Assembly (NCBI GenBank): GCA_031841125.1
Contig: CM063107.1
Coordinates: 67,777,814 to 67,841,813, forward strand
Direction: 5' to 3'
Source: Acanthococcus lagerstroemiae
Taxonomy: Eukaryota; Arthropoda; Insecta; Hemiptera; Eriococcidae
Length of the DNA: 64,000 nucleotides
This document shows, one piece after another, positions 1-10,261 of this stretch. Numbering within the stretch: the stretch's first letter is position 1; each line of letters starts with the position of its first letter. A program made the position numbers and the translations under genes. A model generated the notes under the pieces. That model saw only the letters and a program-made list of their open reading frames with translations. It searched no databases and was not told the DNA's origin.

Positions 1-687
1 TTCGGGTCACTTTTCCCTGTGCAGATGCGAGCTTTCACATTTTCCCGGGTATAGATAAGCTGCGATATACTGCCCATCGCTTCGATGAATTCCGCCATTC
101 AAACGCTCCGTGTACACATGCACCGCGTGCGACCGAAAGTATTCCATTGGGACTAAGGACATTATTAACACGCAAATTTCGGCCAGGTTAAAAGGCCTCT
201 TTATTCTGAACAGAATACGTGGAAGCATTGGGGATTAAATATTTAACTCGAGTACATTATTTGTTTTGACTTCCTTGTACATGAAGTTTGCCTCTTGAAC
301 ACGCCGCGAGTCTCGCGTCTACGACCATGCACGCTCGCGTGCTACTAAATTTGCATACTCGATTCGCCGTGAATCCGAACATGTCTCGAATAACTTTAAC
401 ACTCGCGGCGCGGAACGGATTACCGTGTGCTCGCGATTATATCTACGAAACTGTACAGTATTTCGAAGAACAGTTGGGAAAAATTCGTTTACAGTATTGT
501 TTACACTCGTCGTTCAGCTCGATCTGGTAGTCAAGTCTGAGGTGATTCTCAAGTTTAGGGAACAATTTAACATCGCAGAGGTGGAAAAATTTTTTGTTAA
601 TTTTCAAAATTTTTTCATTCCAATATTTTGAGATGGTGTCCCAGAGGCTCATATGCATGGCTCATTGATACTAGTTCGTTATATAAT
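1..687. other. Unassigned sequence, no gene recognised
   Basis: Short open frames exist on both strands (for example 288-530 on plus and 7-228 on minus), but none shows a recognisable domain, repeat structure or splice context. I see nothing specific until the LINE 3' tail begins near 688. Confidence 0.5.
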
Positions 688-1394
688 TTTTATTTATTTA
701 CTGCCTTGATTAGGGATTGCGTCCCTTAGTAAGTGGGGCGCTGCTGAATCTGCCCACCGTGGGGCAAAGGCTTCTGTCACCCTTTTCCATATTTTCCTTT
801 CCCTTGCAGTTGTTCCCCAGCGAGGGCCCAAGGTTTTCAGAAATTCATCTATTCATCGGTTAGCTGGCCGTTCCGGATCCCTTTCTCTGTTCAAGGGAAT
901 TCGTAGAGGGCAAACAGAGCTCCATTTTGTCGGTTTTCCTCTAATCATGTGCCCCGCATATCTGTATTTTAATTGTTTTATTTTGTACCCTATATTCCTC
1001 TACCTCGTTTGCTCCTGATGGAACTCATTTTCACCCTTTCCACCAACCTGATCCCCAGCATACTCTTTAACATTGAATTATGTGTTTTTTCCAGACGTTC
1101 AGTTTGTTTTTTTTGTTAGTGACCATGTCTGACATCCGTATGTCAAGGTGGGGACTACACAATTTTTCAGGATTTTTGTTTTGAGCATAATTTTCATTTT
1201 ACCTTTCAGAATATGTTTTTGTGCCTAGAGGGATTTCCAGCCATTCGATGTTCTTGCACTAATGATTTGACTCATGTTATTGTTAAATGAAATGGTTTGT
1301 CCTAGGTATTTGTACTCCTCTGCTCTGTTAATTTTTGCCCCTTCGAGCCATATAGTTCTTTCTCCCCTACTTTGACATAAATTTTGTTTTTGTT
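688..1394 (-). mobile_element. 3' end of the older RTE-like LINE (outer element of the nest)
   Basis: Read on the minus strand this carries the conserved region after the RT palm of RTE-like LINEs: EEYKYLGQTISF, then PTLTYGCQTWSLTKK followed by a stop. The 3' end is an A/T-rich tail (688-701, TAAATAAATAAA on the minus strand). The segment starts at 1394 with NKNKIYVKV, which continues the RT sequence that breaks off at 6095 with QEFGLSM. It is therefore the downstream half of the LINE at 6095-8457, separated by insertion of another LINE. Stops and frameshifts make it non-functional. Confidence 0.75.
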
Positions 1395-1957
1395 AAACTC
1401 ACTCACTCATGAATGAATTTCATTAATAGAGAATACACTTATGCTATTATACAGGCCTTAAAAACTATGTACATGTGTAGATTCGAAACAAAAACATCTC
1501 AAGATGTGAAGGCCCGCGCAAAAGATATTCTCCTAGGCCCATAAAGAGCAAGGGTTTCCTGTAGGCGGTTCCATTCTTCTTGGTTTCTGGCTATTGCCCC
1601 CAATTTTTATTTGTTAGAAATGTCGTTATTTCATCTGCCCAACTGGTCTTTTGTTTTACCTTTTTCCTTTTATAATATTGAGTAAACCAGAAAGCGGTGC
1701 AGTAGGTTCATCGGTCGTCGCAAAGTCTTGCTGTGTCCTGTCCAACCCCATTTTTGTCTTATAATATGTGATAATGCTTCTGTGTTTTTTATTTTACTTT
1801 TGATTTCTATGATTGGTACATGGTCTTTCTTTTTTATTCCTAAAATTGATCTTTCAATTGCATTTTGGGTAGTTTTTATTTTGTTTATGATTTTTTGATT
1901 TAAAGACCATCTTTGACATCCATATGTTAGGGTTGGGAGGACACATTTATTGAAGAT

Positions 1958-3551
1958 TTAACTTTTTTGGGTAATTTTGAATGGGTCTTTGAACACCTCC
2001 TTCAATGACCAGTACTTCGCCCAGGTTTTTGTAATTCTTGATTCAATTTCTTCAGTCCTTCGCTCGTCAAAAGATACTATTTGTCCCAAGTATGTTGTTT
2101 CCTCAACTATTTCGATATCGTTTATATTTGTACCTGTTATTTCTTTCCTATGGCCAATTATTTTCGTTTTGTTTCTATTCATTGATAGACCCGCTTTTTT
2201 CCCAAAGTAATTCAAGATCATTTGGGATAACTCGTCTTTTGATTTTGCTATTAAAGCTATATCATCTGCGAATCTGAGATTCGTGATGTATTTACCATTT
2301 ATATTTATTCCTTTTCCCTCCCAGGACTTTCCAACATGATTAAATATTTCTTCTAAAGCACAGTTGAAGAGGATAGGGGACAATGGGTCGCCTTGTTTTA
2401 CCCTTTTCTTAAAGGGAAATAGTCGCCTTCAATGTCTGTTATAATTCTTGCCATTGCCCCATCGTACATACCTTTTATTATATTTATCAAATTTCGCGGT
2501 ACTCCTTGTATTTTCATTGCTTTGAATCGATATTGGTGTTGTAACGAATCAAAGGCTTTGTTATAATCTATTGGGGCGATGTATACATCAACTTGGTGAT
2601 AAAATTATCGAAAATTTTTATATAATTTTAGTAATAAAATTTATTTAAAAGTTTCAATTTAATAAGTTATAAAAAATTAATATAAATAATTTTTTTTGCA
2701 AATAAGTCTATTGGTTTTTTGCATTTTTTAAAAATTAATAAATTTTATTAAATTGGAATAAAAAATTTAAATTAAGTTTTAATCCTAAAATTCCAATTGA
2801 AATTATTATATTGATTTTACTAAAAATTTCTATTTTTCCATTTTCTTGATTAATAATTTGTGATATTAATCCAAATTCTGGAATTCTTTGCTTTTTTCTA
2901 TGAGCAAGTTCATTGTTTGTAAATGATCGATTGTGGAGAATGTTCGTCTGAAGCCCGCTTGTTCAATAGGTTGCTGGCTATTAATAGTCTTATTCTACTT
3001 TCTATGAACTTTGAAAATATTTTTGCGATTGTCGAACTTAGTGTTATAGGACGATAATTTTCAATTTTATGACGGTCGCCTTTTTTGAACAGTAAAATTA
3101 TATTTAATAATTTCCAGTCTTTTGGGAAATTTTCGGTTTTTAGAATTTTGTTAAATAGGTTATTTCTAATTTTTACTCAATTTAATCTGTTCATTAGTAA
3201 TTTCGTCATGGCCTGGAATTTTATTCTGTTTAAAATTCTTTGTAATGTTTTGCAGTTCTGACATCAGTATCTCAGGCTCCACTTTTGTTTCCCTTGTTTC
3301 AATGTTTATTTCTTCTGTTTCTATTTCTTCATCCGGGTTGTTGTATATATTCCTGAAGTATTCTGTGATATGTTCATTTATTTTCTTTCTATCTTGTATT
3401 TTATCTCCTTTATCGGTAGTAAAATGTGAGGTCCATTGGTTTCCCGTAGCTAATCCTCTTTTCATTTTTTAAAATATTTTTGTTTCCTTCCAGAGTATTT
3501 CTAATGATTTCCCTCCTCTTTAGGTCGTTCTTCTCACGTATATTCGCCCTA
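1958..3551 (-). pseudogene. RTE-like LINE reverse transcriptase, interrupted
   Basis: This is the RT part of the younger LINE. The minus-strand blocks in order are: a linker with RNIYNNPDEE and PGHDEITNEQIK (3465-3166); FRRTFSTIDHLQTMN (near 2940); YNKAFDSLQHQ (near 2570, block A); a KQGDPLSPILFN block (near 2390); and LRFADDIALIAKS (near 2260), where FADD replaces YADD as is usual in RTE. YLGQIVSF follows near 2085. The longest clean frame is 141 residues (2383-1958). The frame is broken around 2400 and by the mitochondrial insert between IEKSKEF and QVDVYIAP. Confidence 0.8.
2597..2884 (-). pseudogene. cox1: Probable nuclear copy of mitochondrial DNA (cox1-like NUMT)
   Basis: This 290-bp block is far more AT-rich than its surroundings and sits inside the RT frame of the younger LINE, which continues on both sides. 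Minus-strand 2881-2780, read with the invertebrate mitochondrial code (ATA as Met), gives PEFGLMSQIINQENGK and then MEIFSKIN..MISIGILGL. This follows the cox1 helix containing PGFG-(I/L)-I-S-(H/Q)-I-I-x-Q-E-(S/N)-G-K-x-E-x-F-G. Three expected residues are missing after KINM, and the match ends after 34 codons. The remaining roughly 180 bp (2597-2779) is equally AT-rich but I cannot assign it, so it may be a second mitochondrial piece. Alternative: unrelated AT-rich filler, which the run of matched residues makes unlikely. Confidence 0.65.
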
Positions 3552-3786
3552 ATTGAGGAGTTTTTACGCCAAACGCAGTAAGTGCCATTGACTAGAATTT
3601 CCAAAAAATGCAAAAATCTGTTTCACAGCAAAAATTTGCTCTATCATTATGGTTAACATCTCATTGGGAAGGTAAAGACTAACAGATCACGAATTCAATG
3701 AAAGTTCCTTGCTGAAATCTGCTGTGGAGGTATTATGGGGGGGGGAGGAACATACGTCACTGCGGAATAATTGCGTTTTGCGCAAT

Positions 3787-3838
3787 TTAAAAAAATAATA
3801 AAATAATAATAATAATAAATAAATAAATAAAAAATAGG
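3787..3838 (+). repeat. AAT/AAAT simple repeat
   Basis: A run of AATAATAAT grading into AAATAAATAAAT on the plus strand, inside the 979-bp DNA element. Confidence 0.85.
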
Positions 3839-3925
3839 TAGGGCACCTAGAAGACCCAGGTATAGCCATACGCCATTTCTAGTCGTAGAAAGTCCGTAGA
3901 GTGAATCTAGTACCGCTAAAGCCAC

Positions 3926-4076
3926 CTATAAAGATGAGTACTCGCATACGCCATTCTGGAGCCCATCGTGCCCGTCGATGCCGAATTGACTACGCGGTAC
4001 GTTCCGCATACTCGGATTCGGCATCCACGGGCACGATGGGCTCCAGAATGGCGTATGCGAATACTTGTGTTTATAG
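3926..4076. repeat. Long hairpin, 61-bp stem with 29-nt loop
   Basis: 3926-3986 and 4016-4076 are inverted copies with about 5 mismatches in 61. The 29-nt loop contains a weaker palindrome (TACGCGGTAC and GTTCCGCATA). A 9-bp direct repeat, TCTAGTACC, flanks the structure at 3906-3914 and 4080-4088, as a 9-bp target-site duplication would. A further inverted pair, GCCACCTATA, occurs at 3921 and 4203. It looks like a small foldback insertion inside the 979-bp element. Confidence 0.7.
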
Positions 4077-4530
4077 GGCTCTAGTACCTCTAGTGGCAAC
4101 CGGCAAGTGCCACGTAGTAAATTCCGAATCATCGAGCACGGAGACTGAATATGGCGTCCGTCCATACTCGGGTCCACTCGCGAGTGTCTCCAAGTGCCTT
4201 ATTATAGGTGGCGCACTGAAATGATAGCTCATGACTTCTCCTCTCACGGCAGGCATACGGCTTGGTCCCTAGATATGTTCAAGATGAATTCAGTCTATGT
4301 TTCTACCGACAGTCTATGGAAATGTATGTATTGACTGCGTTTTAACATTCATTTTAGTATTTTTACTACGTTTTGCAACAAAACTGATTTTCGAGAGCAT
4401 ATTACAGGCTGTGGAAGTGGTTTTTCGTGCAAACTAACTAGTGCACTCGATAAAATCGCATAAGAATCAACTTTTAACTCAGAAGGGACCTAGATGGCGC
4501 TTATTGCGTTTTGCATAAAAGCTCCTCAAT

Positions 4531-5711
4531 CAGCCTTGATATAAGGTTCAGTTCTATTTTTTGTTGATGGGTTTTGTTTATCCTCAGTAGTTCCGATCTT
4601 TTTTGGTGTAGTTCTTTTATCTTAATTTTCAATTCGTCCTCTTTCTCGTTGATCTTGTTTCCTATTCTTTCTCCTGGAAAGTTTTCACTCTGTTTTAGTT
4701 GTTGTATTAGAAAGTTATTTATTTCATGTATGTCAGAATTATTCATGTCTATTTTATCTGTGTTATTCTTACGGATATTTTCAGGTTTGATTTTACTTGA
4801 TGGATGGTTGCGATTTCTGTTTATTTTATACCTAGTGTTTACATTTTTCTGTTCAATGTTCAACCTTGTTTCTATCAAACGATGGTCAGAGCAGAATCTA
4901 AATTTTTCGTTGATGTTGAAATTGCATATCCAATTATTATTCTGCGGTGTTAGAATATAATCGATCAGAGTTTTATATTCATAGTTGGGGGAGATCCATG
5001 ACCACCTTTTATTTTGTCTTTTTCTAAAGAATCCGTTGATTATTTTTAGGTTGTACTCTTGACAAAATCTGATCATTTTCCACCCTCGTTCGTTTCGTTT
5101 CCCAAAGCCGAAATTTCCGATTACATTTTTCTCCCCTTTCTGCCTGATTCCCACTTGGTTATTCCAGTCTCCTATTATTAGTAGTTCGTTATTTGTGGAA
5201 TTATCTTCAATTAGTATTTCGAGATTATCGTAAAATTTATTAATTGCTTCATCGTCGGCATTTGCTGTTGGAGCATATACTTGTATACAGGTGACTATTA
5301 TTCCGGTTGTTTCTAGTTTCAAAAGGGCTAGTTTTTCTGTTATTCCTCGTACTTCTTTTATATTGTTTTTTAATTGTTTTTTAACTAGAAAGCCTACCCC
5401 TGCCTGCCCCCCGCAACGCCGTAGTGATAAAAAAGATTCCCGTTATTTGTTGTAATAATTTTTTCCCCTTCTCTTCTGACTTCCGACAGACCTAGAATAT
5501 CGAGGTTTGTTTCCATAAATGCTTCTTCTAATTCTATTAAATTTGTTTGGCTTTTAAGCGTTCTTACATTGATTGTACCTACATTCAAAATTTTTTTTGG
5601 TTTTTTGATTTTACCGTCTACAGGAAATGTTGTGGTTTTCTTACCCTCGTTTACCAGACTTACTGGATAAGGAGAGTCCGTTGCGCTAGCATTCATTATT
5701 TTGTTTTCCAT
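4531..5711 (-). pseudogene. RTE-like LINE APE endonuclease
   Basis: Minus strand. The N-terminal part (5711-5394) has TINVRTL, then NLDILGLSEVRREGE with the metal-binding Glu, and HYGVAGGRQG. The downstream part (5322-4531) has CIQVYAPTA, LLIIGDWNNQVG (GD-x-N catalytic motif with Trp for Phe), NERGWKMIRFCQEYNLKIING, RWSWISPNYEYKTLIDYIL and CSDHRLIETRL (terminal Ser-Asp-His). All core motifs of an APE nuclease, which nicks target DNA for LINE integration, are present, but a frame break lies between the two parts. It is followed by the lysine-rich linker ending at the DNA element. Confidence 0.85.
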
Positions 5712-5772
5712 TCTTCCTCATCGTGTGTTTGTTCCCATTCCTTTAGTAGCTCGGTACGGGTCCAGTTCTTTT

Positions 5773-6094
5773 TTAAACCTTCTTCCTCAGATTGTAATTC
5801 TGTTCTTCCTTGTTATTGCTGTTTTCTGGCCTAGGTGCTGGTGCAGTTGTCTTCTTGGGAAGTTTGTTGAACTCGGTACTTTGCTCCTTGTTGTTAAAAC
5901 ACTGTGAGCCTTGGTTAGATTCTGCTATCTCCTCTGACTGCTTCTTATTAAGGAAGGTTATTGCAGAACTGTTTTCTTCTATTCGTATTTTCACGTTTCC
6001 ATTTTTCGTCCAGACATATTTTAAAATCTCTTCCTTGCGCATTTTTTCCATACCTAGTAGTTCTCTACTTAGTGGTGTGAGATGCTCATCACAG
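5773..6094 (-). pseudogene. C-terminal domain of a LINE ORF1-like protein
   Basis: The minus-strand frame contains CDEHLTPLSRELLGMEKM and then ILKYVWTKNGNVKIRI. This matches the pattern E-H-L-(T/S)-P...LL...A/M-K...YVW...G/V-(R/K)-(I/V) also seen near the C terminus of the ORF1 at 22387-23415, so it is probably the same FP-type C-terminal domain. It lies just 5' of the endonuclease, as expected for ORF1 or an N-terminal extension of the single ORF. The element is 5' truncated here, at the junction with the older LINE. Confidence 0.6.
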
Positions 6095-7014
6095 CATAGA
6101 AAGTCCAAACTCTTGGCTTGCATCTTCTAGTTCTTTCGTCATTTTTTCCATTTCCTTAAAATCCTTAGCAATGATTACAATGTCGTCTGCAAACTTTAGA
6201 TGGCTTAACCAGCGACCCTGAACTTTAACCCCTTTCCCCTCCCAATCTAAAGTTTGAAAAATTTGCTCCAGTATACTGTTGAAGAGGTTCGGGGACAAAG
6301 GATCTTCTTGTTTTACACCCATTTGGACAGGAAACTTTGTACCCTTCGTGTCTGCCCTCACATAGGCTTCGGAGAAACCATATGAGTAGCTGAGAATTTC
6401 GATGATTTTACAAGAGACTCCTTGTTCTGCCAGGGACTACCATAGCTTATCATGATCGAGAGAATCAAATGCCTTGTTGAAGTCTATAAACATCAGCCAC
6501 GTCTCTATTTTGTATTTCTTTGTTTTTTCAATAATCTGGTTCAGCGATTGGATATGATCTATTGTGGAAAATTTTTTTCTGAAGCCGCCTTGTTCAATAC
6601 GTTGTTGGAAGTCTAGTATATTGTAGATGCGCTCTTATAAGATTTTCAAACAGATTTTGGCTAAGTTCGAGGAAGGCTGATGGGGTGGTAGTTGTTAATA
6701 TCCGACCTATCACCTTTATTGTGCAGGATGATGATTTCGGCTATATTCCATTGTTGTGGAGTTATACCTTTTTCCAGCTTTAGGTTGAATAGATTTGTCA
6801 AAGGTTCCGTGCTGCTTTAGGATTTTCAGAGTTTCATTTTGGATATTATCAGGGTGGGTGCTTTACTTATTTTAAGTCCATTTATAGCTTTTTCTACCTC
6901 TTCGTACAGGATGGGTAGGACTTGTTCTTTGTTAGTAGCTTTTTCACTCCACATATTATTTTCGCTGGAGTGTGCCGTGTATAAATGTTTGTAGAACTCT
7001 GTTACCACTTCCAC
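6095..7014 (-). pseudogene. Reverse transcriptase of the older RTE-like LINE
   Basis: Minus-strand motifs: EFYKHLYTAHS and a KAINGLKISKAPT block (7014-6826); FIDFNKAFDSLDHD-like sequence near 6480; GVKQEDPLSPNLFN (6315-6280), where the usual Gly of KQGDPLSP is Glu; and LKFADDIVIIAKD (near 6200). Loss of that Gly in a nearly invariant block, plus frame breaks between 6826 and 6361, shows a decayed gene. Confidence 0.8.
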
Positions 7015-7422
7015 TAATTCTTGTCTTCTGTATTTTTCAGTTTTGGGAGCGTAGAAGTGCTTGTTTGAATAATTTTTTTTGTTTTTCTTTACTGGAACCG
7101 CTTTCCTGCACTATTTTCTCTATTGTTTTGGTATAAAATTCGGAGACATCCTGTCGATTTTTTTTCATGAGTTTTCTTAGTTCGCTAAGCTCTATTATTT
7201 CTAAAGTTGTTTTATGTGGTTTACTGTTCAGCATTGTTCTTCTTGCTATAAGTTTTAAGGTTTCCAGAGATAATTAGTCGTCAGTTATTGGTTTTGCTCT
7301 TTTGACTCCTGCTAGTTTTTCCGGGGTATTCATAGCTTTCTCCAACATGACATATTTCTTTTGGGTTTCCAGAGTCGAGTCGAAACCGTTTTTTGCTAGT
7401 TCTTTTCCGAGGATTTAGTTAG

Positions 7423-8220
7423 CTATTGCATATCTGTGTATTGTTGTATAATGATGTTTCTTCCTACTGAAGTTCTTTTTCTCTGCTCTGTGTGTGTATG
7501 TGGCTTTTTTGGTATTTTTAGGAGACATCTTCCCACCCTGAGGTCCGAAGAGAATTCAAATTTGTTCGAGATTTCTTGGCTAGAGACTATCTTCAAATCA
7601 TTTGTTAGGAAGTGGTCAATTTCGTTTCTGGTTTTACTATTTGGCGACTCCCAGGTCCATTTTCTATGGATTTTTTTGTTTAAAAATGTTGATACAATTT
7701 TCATGTTATTTTGCTCAGCAAAGTCTAGCAGTTTCAAACTATTTTCGTTTGTGAGCCCTGTTTTAAGTGGTCCCACACTAAGGTTTTCGGTGACATCTTT
7801 CCAATCTTGGAGTTGAAATCGCCCATTACTACTGTATTCTTGTACCTGGCCTGTTATTTTGTTTAGTTGCTGGTAGAAGGTATCCTTTTCTTTTTGTTTA
7901 GCTTCTAAAGTTGAGGCATATACTTGTATTATTGTAATTTTAATTTCTTAGTTGGTCAGTAGCTTAACCAGTGCCATTCGTTCTAATATGCCTCGAATTT
8001 TTACGATTCTGTTTGTAAGGTTTTTCTTTATATAAAAAACTATCCGCCTGTAACCTCGGGTTTCGTCAAAATAGTGGAACCAGTTTCCGTTTTTTCTTTT
8101 AATTAGGTTTTCTCCGTTTCTTTTGGTTTCGCTAATACCAACTGTGCCCAAATTGATTTTTTGGAGTGCGTTTTCTAGATCAATGAGTCTATCCTCGCTA
8201 GCCAGTCCCTGACAGTTAAA
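7423..8220 (-). pseudogene. APE endonuclease of the older RTE-like LINE
   Basis: Minus-strand motifs: ISYFNCQGLASEDRLIDLE, VGISETKRNGENL (catalytic Glu) and GNWFHYFDETRGY (8220-8050); a tyrosine/alanine-rich IQVYAST-like stretch near 7930; a ...VVMGDFNSKIG-like segment near 7820; then RKWTWESPNSKTRNEIDHFL and FSSDLR (7680-7550). The last catalytic His of the SDH motif reads Leu (SSDLR), and the frame is broken between 7948 and 7776, so it is inactive. Confidence 0.75.
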
Positions 8221-8238
8221 GTATGAAATCTGTAGGCT

Positions 8239-8241
<3 letters not shown>

Positions 8242-8295
<54 letters not shown>
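8242..8295 (+). repeat. (AG)27 microsatellite
   Basis: A perfect AG dinucleotide run followed by a short TG run (8296-8301). Confidence 0.97.
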
Positions 8296-8297
<2 letters not shown>

Positions 8298-8457
8298 TGT
8301 GTGGCTGGCTTTTGTAAGTTTTAGATGACTTTGGTGACAGATTTCTATGGACTATTTGCCCCGTGGTGTCCACTAGCCGGGTTGGGGCATTCGTTGTATA
8401 AAGAACTTGGAAATTTTTGCTGTCCACGCGAAAGACAAACATCCACGCTACAGACAC

Positions 8458-9320
8458 ATTTTGAAAACTTACCTTGAAAAATTCAGTTTAGCGACGTGAT
8501 CAAAGCACTCACACCACCTCCTCAAATTAAAGAAACCCTCGCATTCTCTTTCCTCCCGAGCAACAAAAAGTGAAACGCAATAAATGAGTGCAAAAAAAAA
8601 AAAAGAAACATGTACCTGTATTTTAATGGTGATTATCTACCTACTACCTACAGAAACTTCGAATTAAATTAATATCTAGCGCTCTTTTTTTTAGATATGC
8701 TATGTATCGTAATTTTTCGTGATAGACGCCCACTTCTCCCATTTTCCCTTTAACGAGAGATCGAGTACCGAATACACGAGAGAAAATTAATTTTGATAAA
8801 AATACATAAAAGTTGGGGTGCCAGACATCATGCTCAAATATGCACATCGTGATGCCTCGATGTAATTTCAAAAATAAGTAAATGAAAGGCTGTTCCAAAA
8901 ATTCCCCTCCTCAAGATTAAGTACGCCATGTTGAACAGTAACATTCAGATCACTTTTATTCTCATTTGAAAAAATTCACTGTAGGATTAAGGGGAGGAGG
9001 CTACTCTACGAAAAGAATTCATTACCTTCTTACGGGCTAATGAGACATAAAGCATGGTATGTGAAACCCAATACACGTGAAGGCGATCCGAAATAATCAT
9101 CATTGGAATTACTTTTAATGCTCGTACTCATGCCCTTTTGACTCCATAAGACACGACTTTATGATATCAGCATTGAAAAACCAAGGGGTCCCATCAAAAT
9201 ATATCCAACTAATTGTAGTATATCTTAGTAGTGACATGACGAAGAATCTGCGAATTTTATGAGAAATTTTCAGCTTTTCTAACTCGTTCATAACGAAGTG
9301 TGGCCAAAAATGGATTAGCA
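8458..9320. other. Unassigned sequence
   Basis: AT-rich DNA with only short open frames (for example 9115-9330 and 8644-8898 on minus) and no recognisable motif. Confidence 0.5.
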
Positions 9321-9757
9321 CTGTACCCATCTTTGGACAGGTTGCTGGCCAAAGATGGTGAAATCATTATATTCGAGACCCTCACCTCGCCATGCCTCTT
9401 AATTAATGAAAAACATAGTAAAAACCAATTTAAAAAAAATCAAAATCCGTTACCTAATATTATGAATGATTAGAAAAATACATTGCCTACTGCAATTACC
9501 ACCTGGAAGTATTCGTATGGCGATCTTTCCACTTGCTGGATTCTTAAGAGTTTTGATAAGAAATCACTGAAGTTTTGAAGTCCGCCATAGATCAATCTTT
9601 TTAAAAAGAATAATGGGCAACGTAAACTTGAAAATACAATACATCATACACACAGCAGTTTTCACTGATTTCATAGTGTAAAAATAACATTCCCAGTGTT
9701 ACCCAGTCCTTATTTTCTAGCAAATTGATGAGAAACCTGGCCAAAGATGGTACCCCG
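9321..9757. repeat. Short inverted-repeat pair around 390 bp
   Basis: GTACCCATCTTTGGACAGG near 9324-9342 recurs inverted near 9735-9755 (ACCTGGCCAAAGATGGTAC). A nearer inverted partner, CCAAAGATGG, is at 9349-9358. This is possibly a small foldback element, and the ends are not defined. Confidence 0.35.
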
Positions 9758-10154
9758 GCCAAAAGTGGACGATTTACCTATACAAATAAGACCAAATCTT
9801 TCTTTCTTACCTTTTCGACGACGTGAGAAATATTTTTTCAACTTTCACTACGCGCTGTTAGCGATTATCGACAATCACTAATACCTAGTTAATGTCAATA
9901 AAAACATTTTACTATCCACTTTCCCTAAAACAGTCTGTCAATCATTATTGACTTTCACTGTGACATAGTATACAATTTTCTGTGTTTAAACAACCTCCTC
10001 TACAAACGCGTGTCTACAAGAGGTACCCACTTTACGGCAACCACAAGCTCGCGATTCCGATGCGGAAAACTTAAGTTCGAGTAAACTCACTCGAGACCCT
10101 TGGAAAATCGACCCTCGTTAGCCCTGTCTCAACCCGGTATGTTTCCCCTCCAGC
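9758..10154. other. Unassigned sequence
   Basis: No gene or repeat recognised between the inverted-repeat pair and the CCAAT-containing duplication. Confidence 0.45.
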
Positions 10155-10228
10155 AGCCAATCAGAGCGCTCCATTCAAGGGGAGCCATCAGGTTAGCCAA
10201 TCACAGCACTTCATTTACGTGTAGCCCT
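10155..10228 (+). repeat. 42-bp duplication, each copy with a CCAAT box
   Basis: AGCCAATCAGAGCGCTCCAT and AGCCAATCACAGCACTTCAT begin at about 10155 and 10197. Each has a CCAATCA core and ends in a GTAGCC/GGAGCC-like stretch. CCAAT pairs can be NF-Y-type promoter sites, but no downstream gene is visible, so a regulatory role is only a guess. Confidence 0.4.
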
Positions 10229-10261
10229 CTCACTATACCGAGTTATACACCGGCGTTGAGA

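Larger units (their letters stand above)
3552..4530. mobile_element. 979-bp DNA transposon-like element with 37-bp terminal inverted repeats
   Basis: The left end 3552-3588 and the right end 4530-4494 are inverted copies (about 32 of 37 match) starting ATTGAGGAG and containing AACGCARTAAGYGCCAT. The element sits in the endonuclease-to-RT linker of the younger LINE. The host frame resumes (SRL | IRANIREK) if one ATT is kept, so a 3-bp ATT duplication is likely. No transposase is visible, so it is non-autonomous. The family is unassigned. The interior holds an AAT/AAAT-rich stretch (3787-3838) and a large hairpin (3926-4076). Confidence 0.7.
1395..6094 (-). mobile_element. Younger RTE-like LINE inserted in the older LINE
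   Basis: On the minus strand the order is: a C-terminal piece of an ORF1-like protein (6094-5773), an APE-type endonuclease (5711-4531), a linker, the reverse transcriptase (3551 to about 1960), and a 3' region ending in a short GAGTGAGTGAG tail next to 1395. Both sides of the host LINE rejoin in register when it is removed. Its own length without inserts is about 3.4 kb, near full length for RTE-type LINEs. It is dead: it has stops, frameshifts, a mitochondrial insert (about 2597-2884) and a DNA element (3552-4530). No clear target-site duplication was found. Confidence 0.75.
6095..8457 (-). mobile_element. Main part of the older RTE-like LINE
   Basis: On the minus strand: endonuclease (8220-7423), linker (7234-6826) and reverse transcriptase (about 6700 to 6095). 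It breaks at QEFGLSM (6095) and resumes at 1394. It has several frameshifts, and its 5' end near 8457 is not defined. A GA microsatellite (8242-8295) lies just upstream of the endonuclease start. It differs clearly in sequence from the LINE inserted into it, so two RTE-like families are present. Confidence 0.75.

Noticed and set aside
3901..4224. 107-codon frame
   Set aside because: It runs through the hairpin arms and encodes no recognisable protein.
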